Assembly (NCBI RefSeq): GCF_030504955.1 | Contig: NZ_JAUKTR010000002.1 | Span: forward strand, 323,901-387,900 | From: Peiella sedimenti | Lineage (GTDB): Bacteria > Pseudomonadota > Alphaproteobacteria > Caulobacterales > Caulobacteraceae | DNA length: 64,000 nucleotides | Direction: 5' to 3' | In this document: positions 9,659 to 19,300 of the stretch, piece by piece | Numbering within the stretch: position 1 is the first letter of the stretch | Layout of the letters: each line of letters starts with the position of its first letter | Notes under the pieces: model-generated | Told to the model about the DNA's origin: nothing | What the model saw: the letters and a program-made list of their open reading frames with translations, nothing else | Database searches by the model: none | Made by a program: the position numbers and the translations under genes

Positions 9659-10251
9659 CCCGCCTGGTTCTGGCTTCCCGCAGCGCCGCCCGCCTCAGCC
9701 TGCTGCGGGGCGCCGGCGTTCCCGTCGAGGCCGCCGACGCCGGTGTTGACGAGGGCCCCCTGAAAGACCGCCTGGTGGCGGAGGGGCGCTCGCCCCTTGA
9801 GGTGGCGAAGGCTCTGGCCACGGCCAAGGCCCTGGCGGCGTCCGAACAACGCCCCGACGCGGTCATCATCGCGGCCGATCAGACGCTCGACCTGCACGGC
9901 CGCCTGCTCGACAAGCCTGTGGACCTGGAGGCGGCCGCCCAACGCCTCCGGGACCTGCGGAACACGACCCACAGCCTACACTCGTCAGTTGTACTTGCGG
10001 TCAACCAAACCGTGTTATGGGAGCACGTGGATTCGCCGCGACTCACCTTCCGGGACTTCAGCGACGCTGAGCTGGACCGCCAGCTGGCGAGCGAGGGCGA
10101 AGCCTTGCTGTCCAGCGTCGGGGCCTACCGGCTTGAAGGCCCGGGGGTTCGGCTGCTCGCGGCCATGACCGGTGACTACTTCTCCATCCTCGGCCTGCCG
10201 CTGCTGCCCCTGCTGGCTGAACTGCGGAATCGGGAGCTGATTCCGGAGTGA
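9655..10251 (+). CDS. maf: Maf-family nucleoside triphosphate pyrophosphatase
   Basis: House-cleaning pyrophosphatase hydrolysing modified or canonical NTPs to NMPs. The 198-residue protein has the N-terminal LASRSAARLSLL loop, AADQTL with the metal-binding Asp, and GAYRLEGPG near the C-terminus. It is the YceF/Maf-2-like branch judging by its divergence from classical dTTP/UTP Maf, but the substrate is uncertain. It is coupled to both neighbours by four-base overlaps (ATGA before, GTGA after). Confidence 0.92.
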   Translation: MTRLVLASRSAARLSLLRGAGVPVEAADAGVDEGPLKDRLVAEGRSPLEVAKALATAKALAASEQRPDAVIIAADQTLDLHGRLLDKPVDLEAAAQRLRDLRNTTHSLHSSVVLAVNQTVLWEHVDSPRLTFRDFSDAELDRQLASEGEALLSSVGAYRLEGPGVRLLAAMTGDYFSILGLPLLPLLAELRNRELIPE

Positions 10252-11093
10252 GCAAGGCCAAGGGGGCAGCCAAGGTGGCGGGGGTCGTCGGATCTCCCAT
10301 CGCCCAATCTCTCAGTCCCGTCATGCACGGGGCGTGGATCAGGGCGGCGGGCCTGGACGCCGTCTATGCGCCTTTCGAGACGACGCCCGGCGGGTTTTCC
10401 TCGTTCATCCAGGGCCTCCGCCGAGCCTCGCTGCTCGGCCTGAACATCACTGCACCCTTCAAGGGTCAGGCGGCCAGGCTGGCGGACATTCGCTCGCAGG
10501 AGGTGAGCCTGACGGGTTCCGCCAACCTGCTGCTGTTCCGGGGCGGCCAGATCGAGGCGCACAGCACCGACGGGGTTGGGCTGATCTGGGCGCTTACGAC
10601 GGCCGGGCTGGAGGCGCCGGAGCGGGCCGTCATCATGGGCGCCGGCGGAGCCGCCGCGGCGGCGCTGCCCGCCCTGTCGCGCTGGGGTGTGCGGGAAATT
10701 ATCGTGGCGGCGCGCCGTCCCTCGACGGCAGGCTGGCTACGGAACGTCGCAGCCGGCGTATCGGTCGCGCCGTGGGAGGATCTCCCCGATGCGGTCGCCG
10801 GCGCGCCCTTGCTTATCAACGCCACGCCCATGGGCCTGCACGGCTCGTCCTCGCCCGAAGTTCCACTTGAACGCATGGCGCCAGGTGCAGCCGTGATGGA
10901 CATGGTCTATCGTCCGCTCGAGACGCCGCTCTTGCGGGCCGCTCGGGCGGCGGGCCTCAGGCCGATCGATGGACTGGACATGCTGATCGGCCAGGGCCGC
11001 CCCTCCTTCGAGGCCCTGTTCGGGCAGCCGCCCGATGTCCGCCTGGATATCCGGGCCCTGCTTGAGCAGGCCCTGGCGGAGACGACCACATGA
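10248..11093 (+). CDS. aroE: Shikimate dehydrogenase AroE
   Basis: NADPH-dependent reduction of 3-dehydroshikimate in aromatic amino-acid synthesis. The 281-residue protein starts at a GTG overlapping the maf stop. It has the shikimate-binding GSPIAQSLSPVMHGAW, the catalytic Lys in LNITAPFKG, the catalytic Asp in HSTDGVG, and the NADP-binding GAGGAAAAAL. Its stop overlaps the coaE ATG. The maf-aroE-coaE-dnaQ order is typical of Alphaproteobacteria. Confidence 0.96.
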   Translation: MSKAKGAAKVAGVVGSPIAQSLSPVMHGAWIRAAGLDAVYAPFETTPGGFSSFIQGLRRASLLGLNITAPFKGQAARLADIRSQEVSLTGSANLLLFRGGQIEAHSTDGVGLIWALTTAGLEAPERAVIMGAGGAAAAALPALSRWGVREIIVAARRPSTAGWLRNVAAGVSVAPWEDLPDAVAGAPLLINATPMGLHGSSSPEVPLERMAPGAAVMDMVYRPLETPLLRAARAAGLRPIDGLDMLIGQGRPSFEALFGQPPDVRLDIRALLEQALAETTT

Positions 11094-11713
11094 TCGTCCT
11101 GGGCCTGACCGGCTCGATCGGCATGGGCAAGACCACGACGGCAGGCCTCTTCCGCGAACTCGGCGCCCGTGTCTGGGACGCCGACGCCGCCGTGCACCAG
11201 CTCTACGCCAAGGATGGACCGGCGGCCCGAGCCCTGGAGGCGATAGCCCCCGAAGCCGTTCACGACGGCGTCGTGGATCGGGTCGTCCTGCGCCGCCTGC
11301 TGTCCGAGGCTCCGGACCTCCTGCCTCGCATCGAGGCCGCCATTCATCCCCTGGTGGCTGAGCACCGAGCCGCCTTCCTCGAGCAGGCCAAGGCCGATGA
11401 GGTGAAGGTGGCGGTCCTCGACATTCCCCTGCTGTTCGAGACCGGCCGGCAGGCCGACCTCGACGCCGTGGTGGTGGCGACCGCGCCGCCCGACGCCCAG
11501 CGCGTCCGCGTTCTCGGCCGACTCGGGATGACCGAGGCGCGCTTCAGGGCCCTTCTGGCGCGCCAGCTCCCCGATGCGGAGAAACGCGAGCGCGCGGACT
11601 TCATCGTCGACACCTCGCGGGGCCTGGAGGCCGCCCGTCAGCAGGTGCGGGGCATCATGGCGGTGGTCACGGCGCCGGGCTGGCGGCGCAAGGCCGATGG
11701 GGGCGCGACCTAG
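11090..11713 (+). CDS. coaE: Dephospho-CoA kinase CoaE
   Basis: Phosphorylates the 3'-hydroxyl of dephospho-CoA, the last step of coenzyme A synthesis. The 207-residue P-loop kinase starts MIVLGLTGSIGMGKTTT, with Walker A at residues 8-16, then DADAAVH and the lid region RVLGRLGMTEARFRALLARQ. It overlaps aroE by four bases. A 42-base gap precedes dnaQ. Confidence 0.96.
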   Translation: MIVLGLTGSIGMGKTTTAGLFRELGARVWDADAAVHQLYAKDGPAARALEAIAPEAVHDGVVDRVVLRRLLSEAPDLLPRIEAAIHPLVAEHRAAFLEQAKADEVKVAVLDIPLLFETGRQADLDAVVVATAPPDAQRVRVLGRLGMTEARFRALLARQLPDAEKRERADFIVDTSRGLEAARQQVRGIMAVVTAPGWRRKADGGAT

Positions 11714-11755
11714 CGGACTCTTTTCAATCCGGGCGAACCGCGCGACTAAGAGGCC

Positions 11756-12475
11756 ATGGCGCGCGAGATCGTTCTGGACACGGAAACCACGGGACTGGAC
11801 CCTCGCGCCGGTCACCGCCTGATCGAAATCGCCTGCATCGAGGTGGAGGATCTGCTGCCCACCGGCCGCGTCTTCCACAGGTATGTGAATCCTCAGCGGA
11901 TCATCGAGGCCGACGCGATCCGCGTGCACGGCATCACCAATGAGCGCGTGGCGGGCGAGCCCCTCTTCTCCGACATCTGCGAGGAGCTGCTGGACTTTCT
12001 GGCGGGCGATCCCATCGTGGCTCACAACGCCGCCTTCGACCGGGGCTTCATCAACCACGAGCTCGGCCTGTGCGGATGGCCGGAACTGCACGAAGACCGC
12101 TGGATCGACACCCTGGCCCTGGCCCAGAAGCGCTTTCCCGGCATGGCCAACTCGCTCGACGCCCTGTGCCGGCGCTTCAAGGTCTCGCTGGCTGAGCGGA
12201 CCCTGCACGGCGCCCTGATCGATACGCGCCTGCTGGCGTCCGTCTATCTGGAACTGCGCGGCGGCAAGGAGCGCGGCCTGGACCTGTCGGTCGCTGCGGC
12301 TCCCATGGTCCAGGCGGCGGCGGCCGCCGCCGCGAGCCGGCCGGCGCGCGAATGGCGGCCCAGGTCCACGACCGCCGAGCGCGAACGCCACGCGGCCTTT
12401 CTGGCTGACGTGCTGAAGGACCGATCGCTGTGGGCGGCCTACGACGGCGAGGCTCAGGCGACCCGGGCCGCCTGA
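11756..12475 (+). CDS. dnaQ: DNA polymerase III epsilon subunit (3'-5' proofreading exonuclease)
   Basis: Proofreading exonuclease of the replicative polymerase. The 239-residue DEDDh nuclease shows ExoI LDTETTGLD at residues 7-15, ExoII AHNAAFDRGF and ExoIII HGALIDTRLL with the catalytic His and Asp. The C-terminal segment after about residue 185 is Ala/Arg-rich and should hold the alpha-subunit-binding region. It ends convergently with secB, 21 bases apart. Confidence 0.95.
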   Translation: MAREIVLDTETTGLDPRAGHRLIEIACIEVEDLLPTGRVFHRYVNPQRIIEADAIRVHGITNERVAGEPLFSDICEELLDFLAGDPIVAHNAAFDRGFINHELGLCGWPELHEDRWIDTLALAQKRFPGMANSLDALCRRFKVSLAERTLHGALIDTRLLASVYLELRGGKERGLDLSVAAAPMVQAAAAAAASRPAREWRPRSTTAERERHAAFLADVLKDRSLWAAYDGEAQATRAA

Positions 12476-12496
12476 GACGTCGTCCTGATCAGGCCC

Positions 12497-12985
12497 CTAG
12501 GCCTGACCCTGGGCGATCTGCGCCTTGCGCGAATGGTAGATGGCGGCGAAGTCCAGGGGCTCCAGCTGGAACGGCGGGAAGAAGCCGCCCTCCGAGGTGC
12601 AGTTGGAGATGATCTGGCGCGCGAACGGGAACAGATAGCGCGGGCATTCCACCAGCAGCATGGGCTCCATGTCGTTGGCGGCGACCCCGGCGATCTGGAA
12701 CAGCCCGCCGTACTGCAGTTCGATGTTGAACAGCACCGCCTCCTCATGGGTGGCCTTCACCGACAGCTTCAGGTCGACCTCGAAAAGGCCGTCGGCGCGG
12801 CCCTGCGCGCCCATCTCGACGCCCAGGTCGATGGCCGGCTTGCCTTCCACCCGCAGACTTTCGGGCGCGCGCGGGTTCTCGAAGGACAGGTCCTTCACGT
12901 ACTGGGCCAGGATGCGCATCTGCGGCCCGGCGGGGGCGTCCCCCGGGGCGGGGGCGCCCTGGGGCGCTGCGGTTTCGTCGGTCAT
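12497..12985 (-). CDS. secB: Protein-export chaperone SecB
   Basis: Tetrameric cytosolic chaperone that keeps preproteins unfolded and passes them to SecA. At 162 residues it has the usual length. An acidic, Pro/Ala-rich start precedes [20 protein letters not shown], the SecB hallmark, and [24 protein letters not shown] residues follow in the C-terminal half. It is divergent from the Tim44-like gene, sharing a 177-base promoter region, and convergent with dnaQ. Confidence 0.96.
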   Translation of the reverse strand: MTDETAAPQGAPAPGDAPAGPQMRILAQYVKDLSFENPRAPESLRVEGKPAIDLGVEMGAQGRADGLFEVDLKLSVKATHEEAVLFNIELQYGGLFQIAGVAANDMEPMLLVECPRYLFPFARQIISNCTSEGGFFPPFQLEPLDFAAIYHSRKAQIAQGQA

Positions 12986-13162
12986 GCTCGAGCCAAGCCT
13001 TTGCGGGAAACCTGTTCAGGCTCCCTTGGGGAAAGAAAGCGCGGCTGCTATCACGGGGGCCCCAAAGGCGCAATGCGACCGCGGCCAGGCGATCAGGGCC
13101 TTGGACGGCGGCGCGGGCGCGCCTAACTAGTCGGTCAACGCCGGCCAACCCCAGAGCGCGCC

Positions 13163-13786
13163 TTGAACCAGACTGTCGTCATCATCCTCCTTGCCGTGGC
13201 CGCCCTCTTCCTGCTGTTCCAGCTTTACAACGTGCTGGGCAAGAAGGTGGGCCGTCAGCCCGAGGACGACCGCCCGGCCACGCCCCAGGGCGCGCCCGCC
13301 CCCACGCCCGCCGAAGCGCTCGCCGCCGCTCACGGCCTGGATGCGGAAGCGGCCAGGGGCGTCGCCGCGCTCAAGGCGCGCGATCCCCAGTTCGACGTCA
13401 CCCGTTTCCTGGACGGCGCCCGTCAGGCCTATGAGACCATTGTGCGGGCCTACGCGGCGGGCGACGTCGAGACCCTCAGGCCGCTGCTGTCTGAACGGGT
13501 CCTGGCCCTGTTCGAGGCGGGCATTCAGGAGCGTTCGGCCTCGGGCGCTCAGGAAAGCGTGGAGTTCGTCCACCCGCCTCGCGCCGACATCGACCATGCC
13601 GAGGTCACGGGCGACATGGCCCAGGTGCGCGTGCGCTTTCTGGCCGAGCTGCTCGACAAGCGTATCGAGTCCTCCGGCGAGACGACGACCGAGCGCCGCA
13701 CCGCCGAGCTGTGGACCTTCGAGCGCCGCCTGGGCGTGGCGGATCCCAACTGGCGTCTGACCCGCACCGAGCCCGCCACCGCCTGA
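13163..13786 (+). CDS. Tim44/TimA-family membrane-associated protein
   Basis: The 207-residue protein has one N-terminal membrane segment (about residues 4-20), a Pro/Ala-rich linker and a C-terminal Tim44-like domain (FDVTRFLDGARQAYETIVRA, then VRVRFLAEL). Bacterial relatives are inner-membrane adaptor proteins of poorly known function, related to the mitochondrial import motor subunit Tim44. It starts at TTG 13163; no in-frame ATG fits the membrane segment. Its stop shares a base with the mltA start (TGATG). It sits next to secB, which hints at a link to export or membrane biogenesis. Confidence 0.85.
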   Translation: MNQTVVIILLAVAALFLLFQLYNVLGKKVGRQPEDDRPATPQGAPAPTPAEALAAAHGLDAEAARGVAALKARDPQFDVTRFLDGARQAYETIVRAYAAGDVETLRPLLSERVLALFEAGIQERSASGAQESVEFVHPPRADIDHAEVTGDMAQVRVRFLAELLDKRIESSGETTTERRTAELWTFERRLGVADPNWRLTRTEPATA

Positions 13787-14874
13787 TGCGGCTCAAAGCC
13801 CTCGCCCCGCTGGTTCTGGCGGCTGCGGTGAGCGCCTGCGCCAGCCTGCCGGAATCCGAGCCCGGGCCGACACCGTCTCCCCAGGCGCCTTCTCCGCCGC
13901 CCCCGGCTCCCGCACAGCCGCCGCCGCCAGCGCCGGTCCCGGCGAATTTCGCGGGCCTGGACGGCTGGACGCAGGCCGACCACCTGGCCGCCTTCTTCGC
14001 CTGGCGGCGCGCCTGCGCGGCCGGGGTCGTACGCCAGGCCGAGGCGGCCTGCGCCGCCGCCTTGCGCGGCGACTTGACCGACAGGGTCGCGGCCCGCGCC
14101 TACTTCGAGACCTGGTTCACGCCGATCCGCGCGGAAGGCGAGGGGCTGCTGACAGCCTATTTCGCCCCCGAGTATGAGGCGCGCACGACGCCGGACGCCG
14201 AGTTCTCGGCGCCTGTTCGACCGCGGCCGCAGCTCGCCGAAGGCCCCCATCCCAGCCGCGCGGAGATCGAAGCTGTGCCCGCCGGGGACGCCCTGGCCTG
14301 GATGCGGCCCGAGGACCTGTTCTTCATGCAGATCCAGGGGTCGGGCTATCTCACCCTGGAGGACGGTCGTCGCGTCCGGGCCGCCTTCGCCGCCCACAAC
14401 GGCCATCCCTTCACGGGCATCGCCCGCCCCATGGAGGCGCGAGGCCTTCTGCCGCGCGGCCAGACCTCCGGCGAGGCCATCCGCGCCTGGCTGGCCGCAC
14501 ATCGCGGGCCGGAGGCGAATGAGGTCATGGCCCTCAATCCCCGCTATGTCTTCTTCCGGCTGGAGCCGGATGACGGCGGCGAGCCCTCGGGCGCCGCGGG
14601 CGTTCCCCTGACCGCCCGCCACGCCATCGCCGTGGACCCCGCCCACTGGACTTACGGCGATCTCGTCTGGATCGAGGCGTCGGGGGCCTCCCTGCCCGGC
14701 GCCGTGGCCGGGTATCATGCGCTGACCGTGGCGCTGGACACGGGCGGCGCCATCCGCGGGCCGGTCCGCGCCGACTTCTACATGGGGCGGGGCGAGGCGG
14801 CCGGGCGAGAGGCCGGAACGGTCAGGCACCCCTTGCGCATGTGGCGGCTGGCGCCCCGGCAATCGGCGGATTGA
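13786..14874 (+). CDS. mltA: Membrane-bound lytic murein transglycosylase A (MltA), lipoprotein
   Basis: Lytic transglycosylase that cleaves peptidoglycan with 1,6-anhydro product. The 362-residue protein has a signal peptide ending in lipobox VSAC (Cys at residue 19), a Pro-rich linker, the MltA domain (YFAPEYEARTT, FFMQIQGSGY) and a C-terminal 3D domain with the catalytic Asp region ALDTGGAIRGPVRADFY. I start at ATG 13786, overlapping the previous stop; an upstream in-frame extension to 13711 would sit inside the Tim44-like gene and hide the signal peptide. Confidence 0.94.
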   Translation: MRLKALAPLVLAAAVSACASLPESEPGPTPSPQAPSPPPPAPAQPPPPAPVPANFAGLDGWTQADHLAAFFAWRRACAAGVVRQAEAACAAALRGDLTDRVAARAYFETWFTPIRAEGEGLLTAYFAPEYEARTTPDAEFSAPVRPRPQLAEGPHPSRAEIEAVPAGDALAWMRPEDLFFMQIQGSGYLTLEDGRRVRAAFAAHNGHPFTGIARPMEARGLLPRGQTSGEAIRAWLAAHRGPEANEVMALNPRYVFFRLEPDDGGEPSGAAGVPLTARHAIAVDPAHWTYGDLVWIEASGASLPGAVAGYHALTVALDTGGAIRGPVRADFYMGRGEAAGREAGTVRHPLRMWRLAPRQSAD

Positions 14875-14905
14875 CCGTGGCTTCGCAAGGCTGGATGGTC
14901 CGGTC

Positions 14906-16006
14906 ATGAGCCGTTCTCCCGCCAAGCCGAAGGTCGATCAGGCCAACGCCGCCGCCGCGCATGTAACGCGCAACGCCGTGGTCGTCATCGCCGTGGTGGC
15001 GGCGGGCGCGGCCCTCTACTGGCTGCGGGACATTCTCACCCCCCTGGCCCTGGCCATCTTCCTTCTGATCATGATTGACGGGCTGGCCCGCTGGGTGTCC
15101 GACCGCACCGGCCTGGCGGGGGGCTGGGCCCTGGCCTTTTCGGTGGTGCTGATCACCCTGGGCTTCGCCGGGGCGGTCTGGGTGCTGATCGACGGGGTCG
15201 CCGGCATCCTCAGCCAGGCCTCGACCCTGGCCGAACGCATCGACGCCATCATCGCCGACGCCGCCCGCATGGCCCGGCTCGAGGTGACGCCCACCGCCCG
15301 GGACCTGCTGGAGCGGCTGGACCTCGCCGCCTGGGCCGGCCGCCTCGCCGGCCAGGTGCAGAGCGTGGCCTCCGGCGCCTTCTTCGTGCTGGTCTATCTG
15401 GGCTTCCTCATGGCCTCGCGCGTGGGCTTCAAGCGCAAGCTGGTGGCCATGTTCCCGGGCCGGGGCGAGCGCGACGAGGCGGTCGAGATCTTTGGCCGTA
15501 TCCGCAGCGGGGTCGAGGGCTATCTCTGGGTCCAGACCGTCACGGGCCTGATGATCGCCGCCGCCGCCGCCGTGCTGATGACGGTGGTGGGCCTGGACAA
15601 CGTGCTGTTCTGGACCTTCGTCATCTTCGTGGTGGGCTACATTCCCATACTGGGCGGCGCCGTGGCGGGCCTTGCGCCGCCCCTGTTCGCCCTGGCCCAG
15701 TTCCCCGGCTACAGCCAGGCCCTGATCCTGCTGATCGGTCTGTATGTGATCCAGTCCATCGTCGGCAACTTCATCCAGCCGCGCATGCAGGGCGACAACC
15801 AGAACATCGATCCGGTGGTGGTGCTTCTGGCCCTCGCCTTCTGGGGCGCATTGTGGGGCGTGGCGGGCATGTTCCTGTCGACCCCGCTGGCGGTCATGGC
15901 CATCGCCATTCTGGCCCAGTTCCAGGGCACCCGCTGGATCGCCATCCTGCTGTCGGGAGACGGCGACCCCTATCCCGGCGAGGACGCCGACCCGGCCGCG
16001 GCCTAG
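14906..16006 (+). CDS. AI-2E family (PerM-type) membrane transporter
   Basis: A 366-residue polytopic membrane protein of the AI-2E/PerM family. Strongly hydrophobic spans occur at about residues 22-75, 80-105, 150-170 and 205-330. The family signature with GYIPILGGAVAGLAPPLFAL, then VGNFIQPRMQGD, is near the C-terminus. Members have been linked to AI-2 export, Na+/H+ exchange or peptide permeation; the substrate here is unknown. It is 31 bases after mltA, perhaps in the same transcript. Confidence 0.85.
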   Translation: MSRSPAKPKVDQANAAAAHVTRNAVVVIAVVAAGAALYWLRDILTPLALAIFLLIMIDGLARWVSDRTGLAGGWALAFSVVLITLGFAGAVWVLIDGVAGILSQASTLAERIDAIIADAARMARLEVTPTARDLLERLDLAAWAGRLAGQVQSVASGAFFVLVYLGFLMASRVGFKRKLVAMFPGRGERDEAVEIFGRIRSGVEGYLWVQTVTGLMIAAAAAVLMTVVGLDNVLFWTFVIFVVGYIPILGGAVAGLAPPLFALAQFPGYSQALILLIGLYVIQSIVGNFIQPRMQGDNQNIDPVVVLLALAFWGALWGVAGMFLSTPLAVMAIAILAQFQGTRWIAILLSGDGDPYPGEDADPAAA

Positions 16007-16035
16007 GGACGGGCGGCCACGAATTTTTCCACAGG

Positions 16036-16061
16036 CGAACCTTTTTTCGCCCGACGGCGTT
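16036..16061 (+). promoter_or_regulatory. EcfG (sigma-T)-like promoter
   Basis: CGAAC at 16036-16040 and CGTT at 16058-16061 are separated by 17 bases, one base from the alphaproteobacterial general-stress consensus GGAAC-N16/17-CGTT. It lies directly upstream of the tandem-hairpin RNA candidate, so a start near 16069 is expected. The match is by eye and inferred. Confidence 0.5.
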
Positions 16062-16068
16062 CCTATAT

Positions 16069-16212
16069 CCGCATCGACCGGCGGCGTCCCCCTCCGCCGC
16101 CGAGCCAGACCGGCGCTTCCCTCCCCCCTCGCGCCGGGAATAACGCCCGCCGCCCCTCCCCCCTCGTGGCGGGCGCCAGCCGCCGGATGTCTTTGCGACA
16201 TCCGGCGGTTTT
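16069..16212 (+). ncRNA. Candidate small RNA with three C-rich-loop hairpins and an intrinsic terminator
   Basis: About 144 bases of the 313-base gap before gdhZ fold almost entirely into four consecutive hairpins. HP1: 8-bp stem 16079-16086/16095-16102, loop TCCCCCTC. HP2: 7-bp stem 16110-16116/16131-16137, loop of 14 bases rich in C. HP3: 8-bp stem 16144-16151/16168-16175, loop of 16 bases rich in C. HP4: 11-bp terminator stem. The three loops share a CCTCCCCC-like core that could pair with Shine-Dalgarno sequences, as reported for C-rich-loop RNAs of this class (Caulobacter GsrN, the cuckoo RNAs). No ORF covers it. The 5' end is inferred from the promoter-like motif. Confidence 0.6.
16181..16212 (+). 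terminator. Rho-independent terminator
   Basis: Perfect 11-bp stem (16181-16191 with 16197-16207), 5-base loop TTTGC, then GTTTT. It points rightward and ends 107 bases before the gdhZ start, so it ends the small RNA candidate or the AI-2E transporter transcript and insulates gdhZ. Confidence 0.85.
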
Positions 16213-16319
16213 GCTTTGGGGGGCGGATTCGCTTTTGGGGCTTCAATCCCCCGCCGCCTTGGCCTAGAGCCTGACGAGTCCGCCCGCCGACCGGGCGGGT
16301 CGATCAAAGCGGCGCGGAA

Positions 16320-19300
16320 ATGATCCAGAGCAAGATTCGCAAGGCCTTCGTCGAAGCATCCGGCGCGGGGGCGAAGCTGACCGCCCCAGCCGAGCTGTTC
16401 CTGACCCAGGCCCTTGAGGATCACGCGGCCGATGAGACGCCCGAGCTCAGCCTTGAGGCCACCGTGCGTGAGCTGGGCCTGTTCTGGAAGCGCGCCCACG
16501 CCCACGATCCGGCCGTTGGGCCCGACATCCGGACGCGCCGCGTGGACGGCTGTCCCTACGACCTGATCGAGATCGTCCAGGCCGACGGCCCCTTCCTGGT
16601 GGACAGCGTCATGGGCGAGCTGACCGCCCAGAACGTCTCGGCCCGCGCCATGTATCACCCGGTGGTCGAGATCGACGGCAAGCGGCTGTCCTTCATCATG
16701 GTGGTGATCGACACGCTGACCGAGGACCGCGCCGCCATCGTCCGAACGGCAGTGCGCGAGGCCCTGGCGGACGTGCGGGCCGCCGTCGACGATCACGCCG
16801 CCATGGACGCCCTGATGCAGAAGAGCGTCGCCGATCTGAAGACCGGCGCGGCGGGGCTGGACCAGGATCAGCTCGACGAAACCGTGGCCTTCCTCGAGTG
16901 GCTGAAGGGCGATCACTTCGTCTTCCTGGGCGCGCGCGAGTACGGCTATCCGCGCACCAAGGACGGCGACTACGCCGCCCAGGCGCCGCTGACCCAGGCC
17001 AAGCAGGGGCTGGGCGTCCTGCGCGACCCGAACCGGGCGGTGCTGCGCCGCCTGAACGAGCCGGCCCTCCTGACCCAGCAGCTGCGCGCCCGCCTCGACC
17101 TGTCCGAGCCGGTGATCGTGGCCAAGGCCAACCTGCGCTCGCGCGTCCACCGCCGCGCCTACATGGATTACGTCGGCGTGCGCCGCTACGGCGACGACGG
17201 CAAGCCTTCGGGGGAGGTGCGCTTCGTGGGCCTCTTCACCGCCGAGGCCTATGACCGTTCGGCCGGCCAGGTGCCCCTGATCCGCCGCAAGGTCGCCAAC
17301 GCCCTTGCCCGCGCCGCCAAGGTCGAGGGCAGCCACAGCCACAAGCGGCTGAAGAACATTCTCGAGAACTATCCGCGCGACGAGCTCTTCCAGATCTCAG
17401 AGGACGAGCTGCTCGAGACGGCCCTCGGCATCCTGCATCTGTACGACCGGCCCCGGGTCAAGCTGTTCACCCGCAAGGACCCCTTCGACCGTTTCGTCTC
17501 GGTGCTGCTGTTCGTGCCGCGCGATCGCTACGACGTGGGCGTGCGCCAGCGTGTCGGCAGGCTGCTGTCCGAGGCCTGGGGCGGGCGCATCTCGGCCTTT
17601 TATCCGCTGCTGTCCGACGCCCCGCTGGTGCGGGTGCACTACATCGTCGGGGTCGAGCCAGGGTCGCACCCGGAGCCCGACCTGGCCCAGCTGGAAGCGG
17701 CGGTCGCCGAAACTTCGCGCTCCTGGCGCGACCGCTTCGAGCAGGCCGCGCGCGACAGCGGCCGCGCCGACGTGGCGGTCGAGGACCTCACCGAGCGCTG
17801 GGCCGACGCCTTTCCCGCCGGCTTCCGCGACCGCTACGACGCCGACGAGGCCCTGCGCGATCTGGACGAGATCGAGCATCTGGACGGCGCAGGCGATGTG
17901 GGCGTGCGCGCCTTCCGCGCCGCCACGGACTCGGTGCTGCAGTTCCGCTTCAAGCTTTACCGACGCGGCGGCCCGGCGCCCCTGGCCGACGTGCTGCCTA
18001 TCCTGGACCACATGGGGCTGAAGGCGCTGGAGGAATCCGGCCACGCCGTGCGCGCGCCCGACGGCGTCGTCACCTATGTGCACGAGTTCCTGCTGGAGGA
18101 CCCCCGCGGCGAGCGCTTGTGCTTCGACGAGGTGCGCGACCCCTTCGAGGCCGCCTTCGCCGCCGCCTGGTCGGGCGAGACCGAGAGCGACGGCTTCAAC
18201 CGCCTGGTGCTGGAGCTGGGCGTCGGCTGGCGCACCGCGGCCCTCATCCGCGCCCTGGCCCGTTACCGCGGCCAGACGGGGCTGGATCCCAGCCAGCAGC
18301 TCCAGGAAGAGGCCCTGGCCGACCATCCCAAGGTGGCCCGCCTGCTGCTCGAGCTTTGGTCCGCCCGCTTCGATCCGGACCGCAAGGGCTCGGCCGATGA
18401 TCGCGCCGCGGCGTCCGAAGACATCTACGGCCGCATCATCGAGGCGCTGAAGGACGTGGCCAGCCTGGATCACGACCGGGTGCTGCGCCGCCTGGCCAAC
18501 CTCATCCTGGCCATCAAGCGCACCAACTTCTACCAGAACAAGCCGCACATCTCCTTCAAGATCGCCAGCCGCGAGCTGGAGGAGCTGCCCGCGCCCAAAC
18601 CCTTCCGCGAGATCTTCGTCTGGGCGCCGCACGTCGAGGGCGTGCACCTGCGCTTCGGGCCGGTGGCGCGCGGCGGGTTGCGCTGGTCCGACCGGCGTGA
18701 CGACTTCCGCACCGAGGTGCTGGGCCTGGTGAAGGCGCAGCAGGTCAAGAACGCCGTCATCGTCCCGGTGGGCTCCAAGGGTGGCTTCTATCCGAAGTGC
18801 CTGCCGCGCGGCGGCGCCCCCGACGCCGTTCGGGCCGAGGCCATCCGCGCCTACACCACCTTCCTCTCGGGCCTCCTGGACGTGACCGACAACATCGGCG
18901 CCTCGGGCGAGGTCATCCACCCGGACCGGGTGGTCCGCTGGGAAGGCGACGACCCCTATCTGGTGGTGGCCGCCGACAAGGGCACGGCCACCTTCTCCGA
19001 CATCGCCAACGGCATCTCGGCCGACTACGGCTTCTGGCTGGGCGACGCCTTCGCCAGCGGCGGATCGGCCGGCTACGACCACAAGGTCATGGGCATCACC
19101 GCCCGCGGCGCCTGGGAAGCGGTCAAGCGCCACTTCCGCGAGATGGGCAAGGACATCCAGAAGCAGCCCTTCACCGCCGTCGGCGTGGGCGACATGTCCG
19201 GCGACGTCTTCGGCAACGGCATGCTGCTGTCCAAACAGACCCGTCTGTTGGCCGCCTTCGATCACCGCGACATCTTCGTCGATCCCGATCCCGATCCGGC

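Noticed and set aside
12489..12506. TCAGGCC-CCTA-GGCCTGA hairpin at the convergent dnaQ/secB ends
   Set aside because: A 7-bp stem with no T-run on either strand; not counted as a terminator.
16025..16033. TTTTCCACA, one mismatch from a DnaA box, 7 kb from the origin
   Set aside because: A lone 9-mer outside the origin gap; likely chance, and part of the promoter region of the RNA candidate.
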